Below, in pieces: positions 26,500-33,831 of a stretch of 64,000 nucleotides of DNA. The stretch's first letter is position 1. Every line of letters starts with the position of its first letter. The position numbers and the translations under genes were made by a program. Origin of the DNA: Tropicimonas sp. IMCC34043. Its GTDB lineage: Bacteria; Pseudomonadota; Alphaproteobacteria; Rhodobacterales; Rhodobacteraceae. A model generated the notes under the pieces. That model did no database searches and was not told the origin of the DNA. It saw nothing but the letters and a program-made list of their open reading frames with translations. Location of the stretch: the NCBI RefSeq assembly GCF_003390845.1, contig NZ_QMEK01000001.1:806001-870000 (forward strand), read 5' to 3'.

Positions 26500-27423
26500 T
26501 CAGAGGTCGATTTCCCAGGACAGTTCCACAAGCGATTGGCCAAAGTGCTGGACCGGGCGGCGATCGGTCAGCCGAAAGCCGGTCGCGGCATAGAGCGCAC
26601 AGGCGGCTCGGTGACTTTCATGGGTCCAGAGCTTCATGCGGGCATAGCCGCAGGCACGGGCGTGGTCGAGACATTCGGCAAGCAGGCGGCGGCCAAGCCC
26701 GGTGCCACGCGCCTCGGGTTCGACAAGGAACAGGCGAAGCTGGGCTGTCCGGTCGTCGAGGTGGAAACAGAAAATGCAGCCAAGGCGGCGGTCGTCGAGG
26801 CCCCTTGCGATCCAGCAGCGGGCACGCCCGGAGTCGAGATTTCTGAGGAAGTCAGCGACAATCTCGGCCACGAGCGCCTCGAAGTCGGTGTCGAAGCCCT
26901 CGTCCCGCGCATAGAGCTCGCCGTGGCGCTGGATGATCCAGCCCGCATCGCCCGGGCGCGGGGCCTCAAGGCGGATTTCGGGGGCCTGCGGTGGGGTCGG
27001 CGAGGCGTCGAGAAGGGCGTCTATCTGTTCCATGGCTGTCACCATCCGGGTTCGTTGAGTGGCATCGAGGTGGCCGATCTGATTGGCGATTGCCGCGCGC
27101 GAGGTCGCTTCAAGCGGCGCAAGCCGGGCGCGTCCGGCGTCGGTAAGGCCCAGAATGCGCCGCCGGGCGTCGCCCGGGTCGGGAACACGGGCAACCCAGC
27201 CTCTGGCCTCCAGACCCGCGATCAGGCGGCTGACGTGCCCCTCGTCGAGCGCCAGCGCACGGCTGATTTCGCGGGCCGTCCATCCGCTTTCGCCAGAGTG
27301 CAGGTCGTGCAGGATCCGCGCCTCTGTCAGGGTCAGTTCAGAGCCCAGAAAGCTGCTGTCGAGGACGCCGATGCGGCGGGTATAGCGACGATTGAATGAT
27401 CGGATCTGGTCGATCTGGTCCAT
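26500..27423 (-). CDS. Fused MarR-type regulator and GNAT acetyltransferase
   Basis: A 307-residue two-domain protein. Residues 1 to about 140 are a MarR winged-helix domain (LTLTEARILHDLH, WTAREISRALALDEGHVSRLIAGLE, wing PGDARRRILGLT). Residues about 150-307 are a GNAT acetyltransferase with the acetyl-CoA loop VEPEARGTGLGRRLLAECL and the CALYAATGFRL turn. Such MarR-GNAT fusions are known, but their acceptors are mostly not. The ATG at 27423 is chosen because the MarR domain begins there and GGAGAC precedes it. A perfect palindrome at 27468-27490, 44 bases upstream, suggests autoregulation. Confidence 0.9.
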   Translation of the reverse strand: MDQIDQIRSFNRRYTRRIGVLDSSFLGSELTLTEARILHDLHSGESGWTAREISRALALDEGHVSRLIAGLEARGWVARVPDPGDARRRILGLTDAGRARLAPLEATSRAAIANQIGHLDATQRTRMVTAMEQIDALLDASPTPPQAPEIRLEAPRPGDAGWIIQRHGELYARDEGFDTDFEALVAEIVADFLRNLDSGRARCWIARGLDDRRLGCIFCFHLDDRTAQLRLFLVEPEARGTGLGRRLLAECLDHARACGYARMKLWTHESHRAACALYAATGFRLTDRRPVQHFGQSLVELSWEIDL

Positions 27424-27467
27424 GTCTCCGGTTCCTGTCCGGTGGTTGCAACGGCGACCAAATCTCA

Positions 27468-27490
27468 TTTACTTGCGTCGGGCAAGTAAA
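27468..27490. promoter_or_regulatory. MarR-type operator palindrome upstream of the MarR-GNAT gene
   Basis: TTTACTTGC (27468-27476) and GCAAGTAAA (27482-27490) are perfect 9-base inverted arms with a 5-base spacer, the size a MarR dimer covers. It lies between the leftward MarR-GNAT gene and the rightward small gene at 27566, so it could control both. Confidence 0.65.
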
Positions 27491-27565
27491 TTCCACGGCG
27501 CGGCGACTTGTCCGCAACTGGCCGGCGGGCTACGCGGTATCTTTCAATCATGGAGTGACGCCGCG

Positions 27566-27757
27566 ATGGGCATCGATTCGGAAAGCGATATCTCTGCCAA
27601 TCTGCAGATCGGGCCAACGACGCTTGGAATGGTGCGAATCTATGTCCAGGCCGACGGCGTCGACCTGCCGCTGGATTTCGAGCCGGAAGAGGCCGAGGAA
27701 ATCGCCGAGGAACTGCGGATGGCGGCGGCCAGTGCACGCGGCATGACGAAGAAATAG
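27566..27757 (+). CDS. Small acidic protein, DUF6324-like
   Basis: A 63-residue cytoplasmic protein starting MGIDSESDISANLQIGPT and ending in an acidic helix (PEEAEEIAEELRMAAA). This pattern recurs in Rhodobacteraceae as a conserved short family, which I identify from memory as DUF6324. GGAGTGA lies upstream of ATG 27566; the frame extends upstream but lacks family resemblance there. Divergent from the MarR-GNAT gene. Function unknown. Confidence 0.65.
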   Translation: MGIDSESDISANLQIGPTTLGMVRIYVQADGVDLPLDFEPEEAEEIAEELRMAAASARGMTKK

Positions 27758-27781
27758 CACCATGCGGGCGGCAGTTGCGCC

Positions 27782-28252
27782 TCAGTCCGCGAGAAGCCCG
27801 GCCACGCCCGGGTCGCGCAGGGCCTGCAGCCGCCGTGCCGCGTGGCGCGCGAATTTCTGGGTCATGACCTTGCGCCGGGCGCCGGCCAGCCGCGTCTCGG
27901 GTCCCATGCGCAGGATCTCGGCATCATAGGCGTCGGCCAGGATCAGCCCGGTCTCGTCGGGCAGAAGATCGACCGGGAAATCGGAATCGACGGCCCAGAA
28001 GAACCGGTCGCACCATTCCAGATAGCCCTGCCACTTGTGGTCGGCGGCATAATCGGCCCGGCTCGATTTGCATTCGACCACCCAGAGCTCGCCCTTCGGA
28101 CCCAGCGCCATGACATCGACGCGCAGGCCGGGGCAGGGAACCAGTTCCTCGACCGTCACAAACCCCAGACCGGCCAGATGGCGGCAGGTGCCACGGGCCA
28201 GAAGCTGCCCGGGCATCAGGGTTGCGAGTGGAATGGCAGAGGGCGAGATCAT
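27782..28252 (-). CDS. MmcB-family DNA repair protein (PD-(D/E)xK nuclease-like)
   Basis: About 156 residues with a restriction-endonuclease-like core. The metal-binding Asp is in LRVDVMAL, the E-x-K in WVVECKSSRADY, and WQGYLEWCDRFFWAVDSDFP follows, the block typical of MmcB (DUF1052). MmcB in Caulobacter is tied to the ImuB/DnaE2 mutagenesis and repair regulon. No other repair gene is adjacent here. Start 28252 has an AGG close by; an ATG at 28216 is an alternative. It converges with the small gene at 27566. Confidence 0.78.
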   Translation of the reverse strand: MISPSAIPLATLMPGQLLARGTCRHLAGLGFVTVEELVPCPGLRVDVMALGPKGELWVVECKSSRADYAADHKWQGYLEWCDRFFWAVDSDFPVDLLPDETGLILADAYDAEILRMGPETRLAGARRKVMTQKFARHAARRLQALRDPGVAGLLAD

Positions 28253-28366
28253 GGCCTCAATGTGAACAATGGGGGAACATCTTTCAAGCCCGTTGCGCGG
28301 CGGTGCGGCTGGTGCGCCAAGGCGCCACATTGCCGTGAAATCGCAGCGGGAGGCCGTCACGGCCCT

Positions 28367-28394
28367 TGCCGGGCAGGGCCACAGGGCCTAGCTA
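28367..28394 (+). promoter_or_regulatory. Sigma-70-type promoter of the putative 6S RNA
   Basis: TTGCCG (28367-28372) and TAGCTA (28389-28394) are separated by 16 bases. Transcription would begin about 6 bases later, exactly at the 5' strand of the closing stem of the structured RNA at 28400-28565. The match in position supports both calls. Confidence 0.5.
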
Positions 28395-28399
28395 TGTCG

Positions 28400-28565
28400 G
28401 GTGGCGGATCTGTCCTTCTCGCGACGGGCCAAATTCCAGTGGCCTTAAGCAATTCCGAGGGAGCTGGCTCTGTCCGGACCCTGGTTCGGTTACCTGGCGC
28501 CCACCTGTACACACAGGTCCTCGGGAATTAGTTGCCCCAACGGTTGCGTACGGTCCCCGCCACAC
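28400..28565 (+). ncRNA. ssrS: Structured noncoding RNA, probable 6S RNA
   Basis: No coding frame is supported here, but the sequence folds as one long rod. The closing stem GTGGCGG (28401-28407) pairs with CCGCCAC (28557-28563), and CGCGAC (28420-28425) with GTTGCG (28543-28548). A large mostly unpaired centre follows, then an apical stem AATTCCGAGG (28451-28460) with CCTCGGGAATT (28519-28529). There is a side hairpin ACCTGT-acac-ACAGGT (28503-28518). The rod with a central bubble and the length near 165 nt fit 6S RNA, which holds the housekeeping RNA polymerase in stationary phase. A promoter ends just upstream. The call rests on architecture, not a covariance search; another structured sRNA remains possible. 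Confidence 0.5.
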
Positions 28566-28673
28566 TTCTGGAGTACCTCGTCCTGTCGCAAGACACTTTC
28601 CGCCCGGCGTTTCAGTCGGGCGGAGGGCGTTGGCGATGTCGTCCCGGACAGCCATTCCAAAGCCTGCCGCACG

Positions 28674-28698
28674 AAAAAGGCGCCCCGCGGGGCGCCTT
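28674..28698 (-). terminator. Intrinsic terminator of the small membrane-protein gene
   Basis: The near-perfect palindrome AAGGCGCCCC-gc-GGGGCGCCTT spans 28677-28698. Read on the minus strand it is followed by a T-run (28674-28678), giving a strong hairpin plus U-tract 25 bases past the stop at 28723. Confidence 0.8.
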
Positions 28699-28722
28699 CT
28701 GCCAAGTCCTGCATGTGTGCCG

Positions 28723-29043
28723 TCAGCGACGGCTGTCGTTCGCCGGCACTGCGACCCGGCCGTCCGACGGAACCCGCGGTGTGTCAAAGCCGATTCGCTT
28801 GCCGCGGCCGGCGTCGCGGGGATTTTCCGACATCCGCATGATCGAAATGCCGAACTGCACGCCGGCAAAGACGACGCCATTGAAGAAAACCAGCATCACC
28901 ACCGCAATCCAGCCACCCTGGGTGTGGCTGACGAGATGCCACAGGTTGGCGACGTTCAGCGACAGCAGCAGCGTCACGAATCCGGCCGAGAGTGCAAATC
29001 CGAAAGCGACCTGTCGGATGTAGAGGCGAACGAGTTGCGGCAT
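28723..29043 (-). CDS. Small inner-membrane protein of unknown function
   Basis: A 106-residue protein with two hydrophobic helices at about residues 11-31 and 45-68, separated by LWHLVSHTQGGW. It ends with a charged cytoplasmic tail of about 35 residues (ENPRDAGRGKRIG). AAAGGA precedes the ATG at 29043. It is convergent with the putative 6S RNA. I do not recognise a named family, though similar two-helix proteins are widespread in Rhodobacterales. Confidence 0.75.
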   Translation of the reverse strand: MPQLVRLYIRQVAFGFALSAGFVTLLLSLNVANLWHLVSHTQGGWIAVVMLVFFNGVVFAGVQFGISIMRMSENPRDAGRGKRIGFDTPRVPSDGRVAVPANDSRR

Positions 29044-29148
29044 GTGCGGTCCTTTGCTTGGCAGTCGCGCGGTAGATTCCAGCATAGCGCGGACGGGTCA
29101 TTAAGAAAAACAAAATCTGAATGTGTTCGCAGGGCCGCGTGTCGAGGA

Positions 29149-29604
29149 TCAGGCGGGCGTGCCGAATGCAAGCTGTTGCAGGTCGGTCCGCAGGCCTGCA
29201 CCGTTGTCCTCGCCAAGCAGGGTGTCGATCCGGTCGTGGGTCTGCCGCCACACCGGAACCGCGCGCACCAGCAGCGCCTCTCCGGCGGCTGTCAGAACGA
29301 GGCGGCGGCTGCGCCGGTCGTCCGGGTCGGGCTGCACATTCAGCAGACCGCGCCGCTCCAGCGGCTTCAGCGCGGCGGTCAGTGTGGTGCGGTCCATGGC
29401 AAGCAGCCGCGCCACATCCGAGATCCGCGGCGGTTCGGGCCGGTTCAGCGACACCAGCAGCGAATATTGCCCGTTGGTCAGACCGAGCGGGCGCAGCGCA
29501 TCGTCAAACATCCGGCCGACGGCGCGCGCTGCCCGTTGCAGATGCAGGCACAGGCACCGGTCGCGGACCTCGTGGGTGGTGCTCAACGGCAGGTCATCTC
29601 GCAT
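29149..29604 (-). CDS. MarR-family transcriptional regulator
   Basis: A 151-residue MarR protein. The N-terminus VRDRCLCLHLQRAARAVGRMFD is distinctive of a Cys-containing MarR subgroup. The recognition helix is in MDRTTLTAALKPLERRGL and the wing in DPDDRRSRRLVLTAAG. Divergent from the VOC gene cluster at 29689, with a palindrome (29613-29635) between them, so it probably represses that cluster and itself. The two Cys near residues 16-18 could sense oxidants or electrophiles. An alternative ATG at 29625 lies inside the palindrome. Confidence 0.88.
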   Translation of the reverse strand: MRDDLPLSTTHEVRDRCLCLHLQRAARAVGRMFDDALRPLGLTNGQYSLLVSLNRPEPPRISDVARLLAMDRTTLTAALKPLERRGLLNVQPDPDDRRSRRLVLTAAGEALLVRAVPVWRQTHDRIDTLLGEDNGAGLRTDLQQLAFGTPA

Positions 29605-29612
29605 GAGCGTCA

Positions 29613-29635
29613 AATTAGTTGACATCAACCTAATT
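29613..29635. promoter_or_regulatory. MarR-type operator between MarR gene and VOC cluster
   Basis: Arms AATTAGTTGA (29613-29622) and TCAACCTAATT (29625-29635) are inverted repeats apart from one inserted base. It overlaps the region just upstream of the MarR start and lies 54 bases upstream of the first VOC gene. This is the expected place for a repressor acting on both directions. Confidence 0.7.
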
Positions 29636-29688
29636 GGCAAGAAAGCTGAACCCAACGTGATCCGAGAGGGGAATCGGCGGAGGGGGCG

Positions 29689-30105
29689 ATGAACACCTTT
29701 ATCAATCTGGCCGTTGCCGATCTGGCGCGCAGCCGCGCGTTCTTCGAGGCGCTCGGCTTCGGTTTCGACGAACGCTTCTGCGACGACACCGCGCTTGGCA
29801 TGGTGATCTCCGAAACGAGCTTTGCCATGTTGCTGACCGCTGACAAGTTCGCGGGTTTCACGCCGCGCACGCTCGCGGATGCGACAAAGGTCAGCGAGGT
29901 GCTGGTTGCCCTGCAGCTTGAAAGCCGGGAAGCGGTCGATGCGATGATGGCGACCGCGATGGCGCATGGCGCGACCACGGTGCGCCCGCCCGAGGATCAC
30001 GGCTTCATGTATGGCCACGCCTTTGCCGACCCCGATGGCCATATCTGGGAGCCGTTCTGGATGAACGTCGATGCCCTGACCGATCTGCAGGAGGATCCAA
30101 GATGA
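29689..30105 (+). CDS. VOC-family (glyoxalase superfamily) protein
   Basis: A 138-residue VOC protein. It begins FINLAVADLARSRAFFEALGF, the first beta-alpha-beta module, and ends with HAFADPDGHIWEPFWM, which carries the conserved Glu metal ligand. It resembles the subgroup often annotated as extradiol dioxygenase-like or lactoylglutathione lyase-like. GGAGGGGG precedes the start. First gene of a four-gene run under the divergent MarR regulator; coupled to the next gene by ATGA overlap. Likely a detoxification or resistance enzyme; substrate unknown. Confidence 0.85.
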   Translation: MNTFINLAVADLARSRAFFEALGFGFDERFCDDTALGMVISETSFAMLLTADKFAGFTPRTLADATKVSEVLVALQLESREAVDAMMATAMAHGATTVRPPEDHGFMYGHAFADPDGHIWEPFWMNVDALTDLQEDPR

Positions 30106-30503
30106 CCGAACAATGCCCCGTCGTGCATTTCGAAATGCCCTATGAGGATGCCGGGCGGATTGCCGGATTCTACGAAACCGCCTTTGGCTGGAAGCTGCAC
30201 CAGCTTGGCCCCGAGATGGGCGACTATGTGACCGCCGAAACGGCCGAGAGCCGCGACGGTCGGTCGGTGACGCCCGGCGTCATCAACGGCGGGTTTTTTG
30301 CGAAAACGCCGGACTTGCCGGCGCAGCACCCATCGGTTGTGATCGGTGTCAGCGACATTGCCGCCGCCATGACCCGGCTGACAGAGGCCGGCGGCACGGT
30401 GCTGGGCGAGCCGATGGAGATCCCGGGCGTCGGGCTCTACGTTGCCTTCACCGATACCGAAGGCAATCGCGCGAGCCTGCTGCAACCTGTCGGCCAGGGC
30501 TGA
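30102..30503 (+). CDS. VOC-family protein
   Basis: A 133-residue VOC domain protein. It starts HFEMPYEDAGRIAGFYETAFGW and ends YVAFTDTEGNRASLLQP, with GGFF and VVIGVSDIAAAMTRL in the middle. This is the subgroup typical of small glyoxalase/bleomycin-resistance-like proteins. It overlaps the previous gene by 4 bases and ends 3 bases before the next, so the three VOC genes are surely one transcript. No catalytic activity can be assigned. Confidence 0.86.
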   Translation: MTEQCPVVHFEMPYEDAGRIAGFYETAFGWKLHQLGPEMGDYVTAETAESRDGRSVTPGVINGGFFAKTPDLPAQHPSVVIGVSDIAAAMTRLTEAGGTVLGEPMEIPGVGLYVAFTDTEGNRASLLQPVGQG

Positions 30504-30506
30504 GCC

Positions 30507-30986
30507 ATGCCGGCCCCGGCAAAGGTCTGCACCTGCCTGTGGTGCAATGGCGATGGCGAGGCGGCGGCGCAGTTCTATGTCGCGCTGCTGCCCGACAGCC
30601 GGATCGAGGCCACCAGCCAGGTCTTGCCCGGTGCACCGCCGCTGGTGATCGAATTCACGCTGGCGGGCAGCCCCTTCATGATCCTGAACATGGTCCCATC
30701 CGAAGGCGCATCGCCCGTGCGCCATGGAATTGCGGCCTCGATCTCGGTGCGCACCGAGGACCAGGCCGAGACCGATCGGCTCTGGGCGGCGCTGCTCGAT
30801 GGCGGCGGGGAGGAGCGCCGCTGTGGCTGGCTGACCGACCGCTTCGGCATCCTGTGGCAGATCGTGCCAGACGTGCTGCCGAAGATGCTGAACGACACGG
30901 ATCGCGCCGCGGCGGGCCGGGCCCGGGAGGCCATGATGAAAATGCGCAAGATCGACATCGCGGCGCTGGAGGCAGCGTTCGGATAA
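30507..30986 (+). CDS. VOC-family protein, PhnB/3-demethylubiquinone methyltransferase-like
   Basis: A 159-residue protein of the PhnB-like branch. It starts VCTCLWCNGDGEAAAQFYVALLPDSRI, has the FMILNMVPSEGASPVRHG core, and ends with CGWLTDRFGILWQIVPDVL followed by DRAAAGRAREAMMKMRKIDI. The CGWLxDRFGxxWQI phrase is diagnostic. Despite the common name, these proteins have no demonstrated ubiquinone methyltransferase function. Third gene of the MarR-linked VOC run. Confidence 0.86.
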   Translation: MPAPAKVCTCLWCNGDGEAAAQFYVALLPDSRIEATSQVLPGAPPLVIEFTLAGSPFMILNMVPSEGASPVRHGIAASISVRTEDQAETDRLWAALLDGGGEERRCGWLTDRFGILWQIVPDVLPKMLNDTDRAAAGRAREAMMKMRKIDIAALEAAFG

Positions 30987-31004
30987 ACCAGAAGGGAGGA
31001 CACG

Positions 31005-31367
31005 ATGACCTATATTGCCGGTTTCGTTGCGGCGGTCGAAGACGCCAGGAAGGACGAGTATCTCGAAATTGCGCGCCGCTCCTGGGCGTTGTTCCGCGAT
31101 CATGGCGCGGTGGAATTCCGGGAATGCTGGGGCGATGCGGTGCCCGATGGCGAGCTCACCTCGTTTCCGATGGCGGTGAAGGCCAGAGAGGGGGAGACGG
31201 TGGTGTTTTCCTGGATCGGGTTTGCGGACAAGGCGGCACATGACGCCTGCATGGCCTCGATGCAGACCGACCCGCGCTGGAAGGAGTTCTCGGACCCCGA
31301 CAAGATGCCCTTCGATATGAAGCGCATGATCTATGGCGGGTTCGAGGTGGCATACGAGGGCGACTGA
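31005..31367 (+). CDS. DUF1428-family protein (YbaA-like)
   Basis: A 120-residue protein with the family's characteristic MTYIAGFVAAVEDARKDEY start, a GAVEFRECWGDAVPDGELTSFP block and the ending DKMPFDMKRMIYGGFE. The fold is a ferredoxin-like dimer related to the YCII/ABM group. GGGAGGACACG gives a strong ribosome site. It is the last of the cluster following three VOC genes, an arrangement that recurs in proteobacteria and suggests shared regulation in stress or detoxification. Function unknown. Confidence 0.88.
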   Translation: MTYIAGFVAAVEDARKDEYLEIARRSWALFRDHGAVEFRECWGDAVPDGELTSFPMAVKAREGETVVFSWIGFADKAAHDACMASMQTDPRWKEFSDPDKMPFDMKRMIYGGFEVAYEGD

Positions 31368-31571
31368 GCGCGCAGTACCCGGTGTGGGGCTGCTTGTTGG
31401 GGGTGCGTCAGGTGCGGCCCGACCGGCGGTGGCGCCGCGGCTCGACGCCCGGTCCAACGCTGTCGCCGGGCGCCCGGATGGGCGAGGGGCGGGGCGGGCG
31501 TGTCCCCCCGGGATTGCTCGGAGCGGGCCGGATGAACCCTCCCGCCCCTGCAGTTTCATTCAGCGGACGGA

Positions 31572-32039
31572 TCAGAAGCGTTCGGGCTGAGCCTCGCGCG
31601 CCATGTGGTCGAGTACGGCATTGACGAACTTCGGCTCGCGTCCTTCGGGGAAAAAGGCCTTCGCGATGTCGACAAATTCGTTGATCACCACCTTGGGCGG
31701 GGTTTGGGTCATCACCAGTTCGGCGCCTGCGGCACGAAACAGCGCCCTGAGCGTCGGGTCGATCCGGGCGATCGGCCACTTGGCGACCAGCGCCCGGTCG
31801 GTCATCTGGTCAATCTTGGACTGCTCGTTCACCGCGGTGTAGACGAGCTTGCGGAAGGTATCGGTATCGCCCTCGGCCATCTCGTCGCCATCATAGACGG
31901 CGCCGAAACGGATATCCTCGAACTCGTAGGTGATCGCCTCGATGGTCTGGCCCGAGGCCTCCATCTGAAACAGCGCCTGCACGGCATAGAGCCGGGCGGC
32001 GGATTTCATCTGCCGCTTGTCGTTTTTCCCGGCGCTCAT
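31572..32039 (-). CDS. nusB: Transcription antitermination factor NusB
   Basis: A 155-residue all-helical NusB. It has RLYAVQALFQMEASGQ near the N-terminus (the RNA-binding Arg-rich start), VAKWPIARIDPTLRALFRAAGAEL and the C-terminal VINEFVDIAKAFFPEGREPKFVNAVLD. It binds boxA RNA with NusE (S10) in rRNA antitermination. It starts inside the ribH stop (ATGA), matching the conserved ribB-ribH-nusB order of alphaproteobacteria. Confidence 0.96.
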   Translation of the reverse strand: MSAGKNDKRQMKSAARLYAVQALFQMEASGQTIEAITYEFEDIRFGAVYDGDEMAEGDTDTFRKLVYTAVNEQSKIDQMTDRALVAKWPIARIDPTLRALFRAAGAELVMTQTPPKVVINEFVDIAKAFFPEGREPKFVNAVLDHMAREAQPERF

Positions 32040-32587
32040 GCTGTGGCCGGCCTTTCGGGCTCGCCTGCGATCTGAACTTCGCCGCGCAGTGGTTTGAACC
32101 CGATATCTTTTTTCTCGGATCCGAAACGGCGGGAAAGGGCGATCAGATGCAGCGCGGCTGCGGCTGCGCCGCCGCCCTTGTTCTGGCCGGCGGCCTCGGC
32201 GCGGGCTGTTGCCTGCGCGCGGTTCTCGACCGTCAGGATGCCGTTGCCAATGCAGGCGCCCTCGAGCCCCATCAGCATCAGCGCCCGCGAGCTGTCGTTG
32301 CAGACCGTGTCGTAATGCGTGGTCTCGCCGCGGATCACGCAGCCAAGCGCCACGAAGCCGTCGAAGTTCGACTGCCGCCAGGCGATGCTGATGGCGGTCG
32401 GAACCTCGAGCGCGCCCGGCACCTCAACCAGTTCGTGGCTTGCGCCGGCCTTGTCGAGCTCGGCCTGGGCACCGGCCACGAGCTGATCGGCGATATCCTT
32501 GTAGTAGGGCGCGACCACGATCAGGACCTTCACGGGGCGGTCGAATTCCGGCAGCGGCAGCACGTGGTGGGTTTCGGCCTGTGCCAT
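32036..32587 (-). CDS. ribH: 6,7-dimethyl-8-ribityllumazine synthase
   Basis: A 183-residue lumazine synthase that condenses 3,4-dihydroxybutanone 4-phosphate with the ribityl-aminouracil. Key segments are VAPYYKDIADQLVAGA, VPGALEVPTAI, GCVIRGETTHYDTVC and GILTVENRAQATAR. It is longer than the usual 150-160 residues because of a C-terminal tail of about 25 residues after the SRRFGSEKKDIG segment. The start overlaps the ribB stop (TGATG). Second gene of the riboflavin operon. Confidence 0.95.
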   Translation of the reverse strand: MAQAETHHVLPLPEFDRPVKVLIVVAPYYKDIADQLVAGAQAELDKAGASHELVEVPGALEVPTAISIAWRQSNFDGFVALGCVIRGETTHYDTVCNDSSRALMLMGLEGACIGNGILTVENRAQATARAEAAGQNKGGGAAAAALHLIALSRRFGSEKKDIGFKPLRGEVQIAGEPERPATA

Positions 32588-33699
32588 CAACGGGTCTCCG
32601 TGGTGATCGGGCGGGTGCCTTCGATGGTCAGCCCGTATCCGTCCAGTCCGACATAGCGGGTTGCCGGCGAATCGGTCAGCAGCACCAGCCGGGTCAGACC
32701 GAGCGAGGCGAGGATCTGGGCACCGGCGCCGACATGGCGGATCTTCTGCGGCGCCTTGCCCTCGTCGAGTTGCAGCCGCTGGCCCGGGTTCTGGAACAGG
32801 CAGACAACGCCGCGGCCCTCTTCGGCGATGATCTCCATCGCCCGGCCAAGGGTGTCGGGGCGCGCAACGCCGATCCCGAGCAGGTCGCCCAGCACATCGA
32901 GCGCATGGGTGCGCACCAGCACCGGTTCCGGCGTGGTGATGTCGCCCTTGACCAGCGCCATGTGTTCGGTGCCCTCGGCCTCGTCGGTAAAGATCCGCAG
33001 CGTCCATTCGCCGCCGAAGATCGAGGTGATCTGCCGGTTGGCGGTTTCGCGCACCAGATTGTCGTGGCGGCGGCGATAGGCGATCAGATCGCTGATCGTG
33101 CCGATCTTGATGCCGTGGCGCTGGCCGAAGGCGATCAGGTCGGGCAGGCGGGCCATGGTCCCGTCCTCGTTCATCACCTCGCAGATCACGCCCGAGGGGT
33201 TCAGCCCGGCAAGGCGCGCAACGTCGACCGCGGCTTCGGTATGGCCGGCACGCACCAGCACGCCGCCATCGCGGGCGCGCAGCGGAAAGACGTGGCCCGG
33301 CGTGGCGATGTCGGCCGCGGTCGAGCGGCTGTCGATGGCGACCGCGACGCTGCGCGCCCGGTCATGCGCCGAGATCCCCGTCGTCACCCCTTCGCGCGCC
33401 TCGATCGAGACGGTGAAGGCGGTTTCGTGGCGCGAGGAATTGTAGGATGCCATCAGCGGCAGCCCCAGCGCGTCGATCCGCTCGCCGGTCAGCGACAGAC
33501 AGATCAGCCCGCGGCCATGGGTGGCCATGAAGTTGATCGCATCTGGCGTGGCCATCTGCGCGGGGATGACGAGGTCGCCCTCGTTCTCGCGATCCTCGCG
33601 GTCGACCAGGATGAACATCCGGCCGTTGCGTGCATCTTCAATGATTTCGTCGATGGACGAGATCGCGTCGCTGTAGGTAGTGGGCGTGGTGTCGGTCAA
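32587..33699 (-). CDS. ribB: 3,4-dihydroxy-2-butanone 4-phosphate synthase (with degenerate GTP cyclohydrolase II domain)
   Basis: 370 residues. Residues 1-205 are a full RibB domain ([63 protein letters not shown]) that converts ribulose 5-phosphate to the butanone phosphate. The C-terminal half follows the RibA fold but reads [18 protein letters not shown], where true GTP cyclohydrolase II has the Cys cluster that holds zinc. That activity is therefore probably lost, as in many alphaproteobacteria. The start is TTG at 33699, with GGGAGA 7 bases upstream and no suitable ATG before residue 28. Confidence 0.94.
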   Translation of the reverse strand: MTDTTPTTYSDAISSIDEIIEDARNGRMFILVDREDRENEGDLVIPAQMATPDAINFMATHGRGLICLSLTGERIDALGLPLMASYNSSRHETAFTVSIEAREGVTTGISAHDRARSVAVAIDSRSTAADIATPGHVFPLRARDGGVLVRAGHTEAAVDVARLAGLNPSGVICEVMNEDGTMARLPDLIAFGQRHGIKIGTISDLIAYRRRHDNLVRETANRQITSIFGGEWTLRIFTDEAEGTEHMALVKGDITTPEPVLVRTHALDVLGDLLGIGVARPDTLGRAMEIIAEEGRGVVCLFQNPGQRLQLDEGKAPQKIRHVGAGAQILASLGLTRLVLLTDSPATRYVGLDGYGLTIEGTRPITTETR

Positions 33700-33831
33700 C
33701 TTCGGCTCTCCCGATTTTCCGCAGGGAGATAGACCATGGCGGCGGGCTTGGCCAGTGGCCCGGCGCCACGTCGTGGCGAGCGCCGCAACCGCGCCGCTCC
33801 GGGCGGGTGCCGGGGCAGGGTCGTGTGGCCC

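Noticed and set aside
32588-33007. In-frame upstream extension of ribH through ribB
   Set aside because: The extension is out of the ribB frame and Arg/Pro/His-rich; the ribH start overlapping the ribB stop has the correct protein N-terminus.
33700-33831. FMN riboswitch upstream of ribB
   Set aside because: The leader is about 130 bases and lacks the conserved AGGATC- and GGGG-type FMN aptamer segments on the minus strand.
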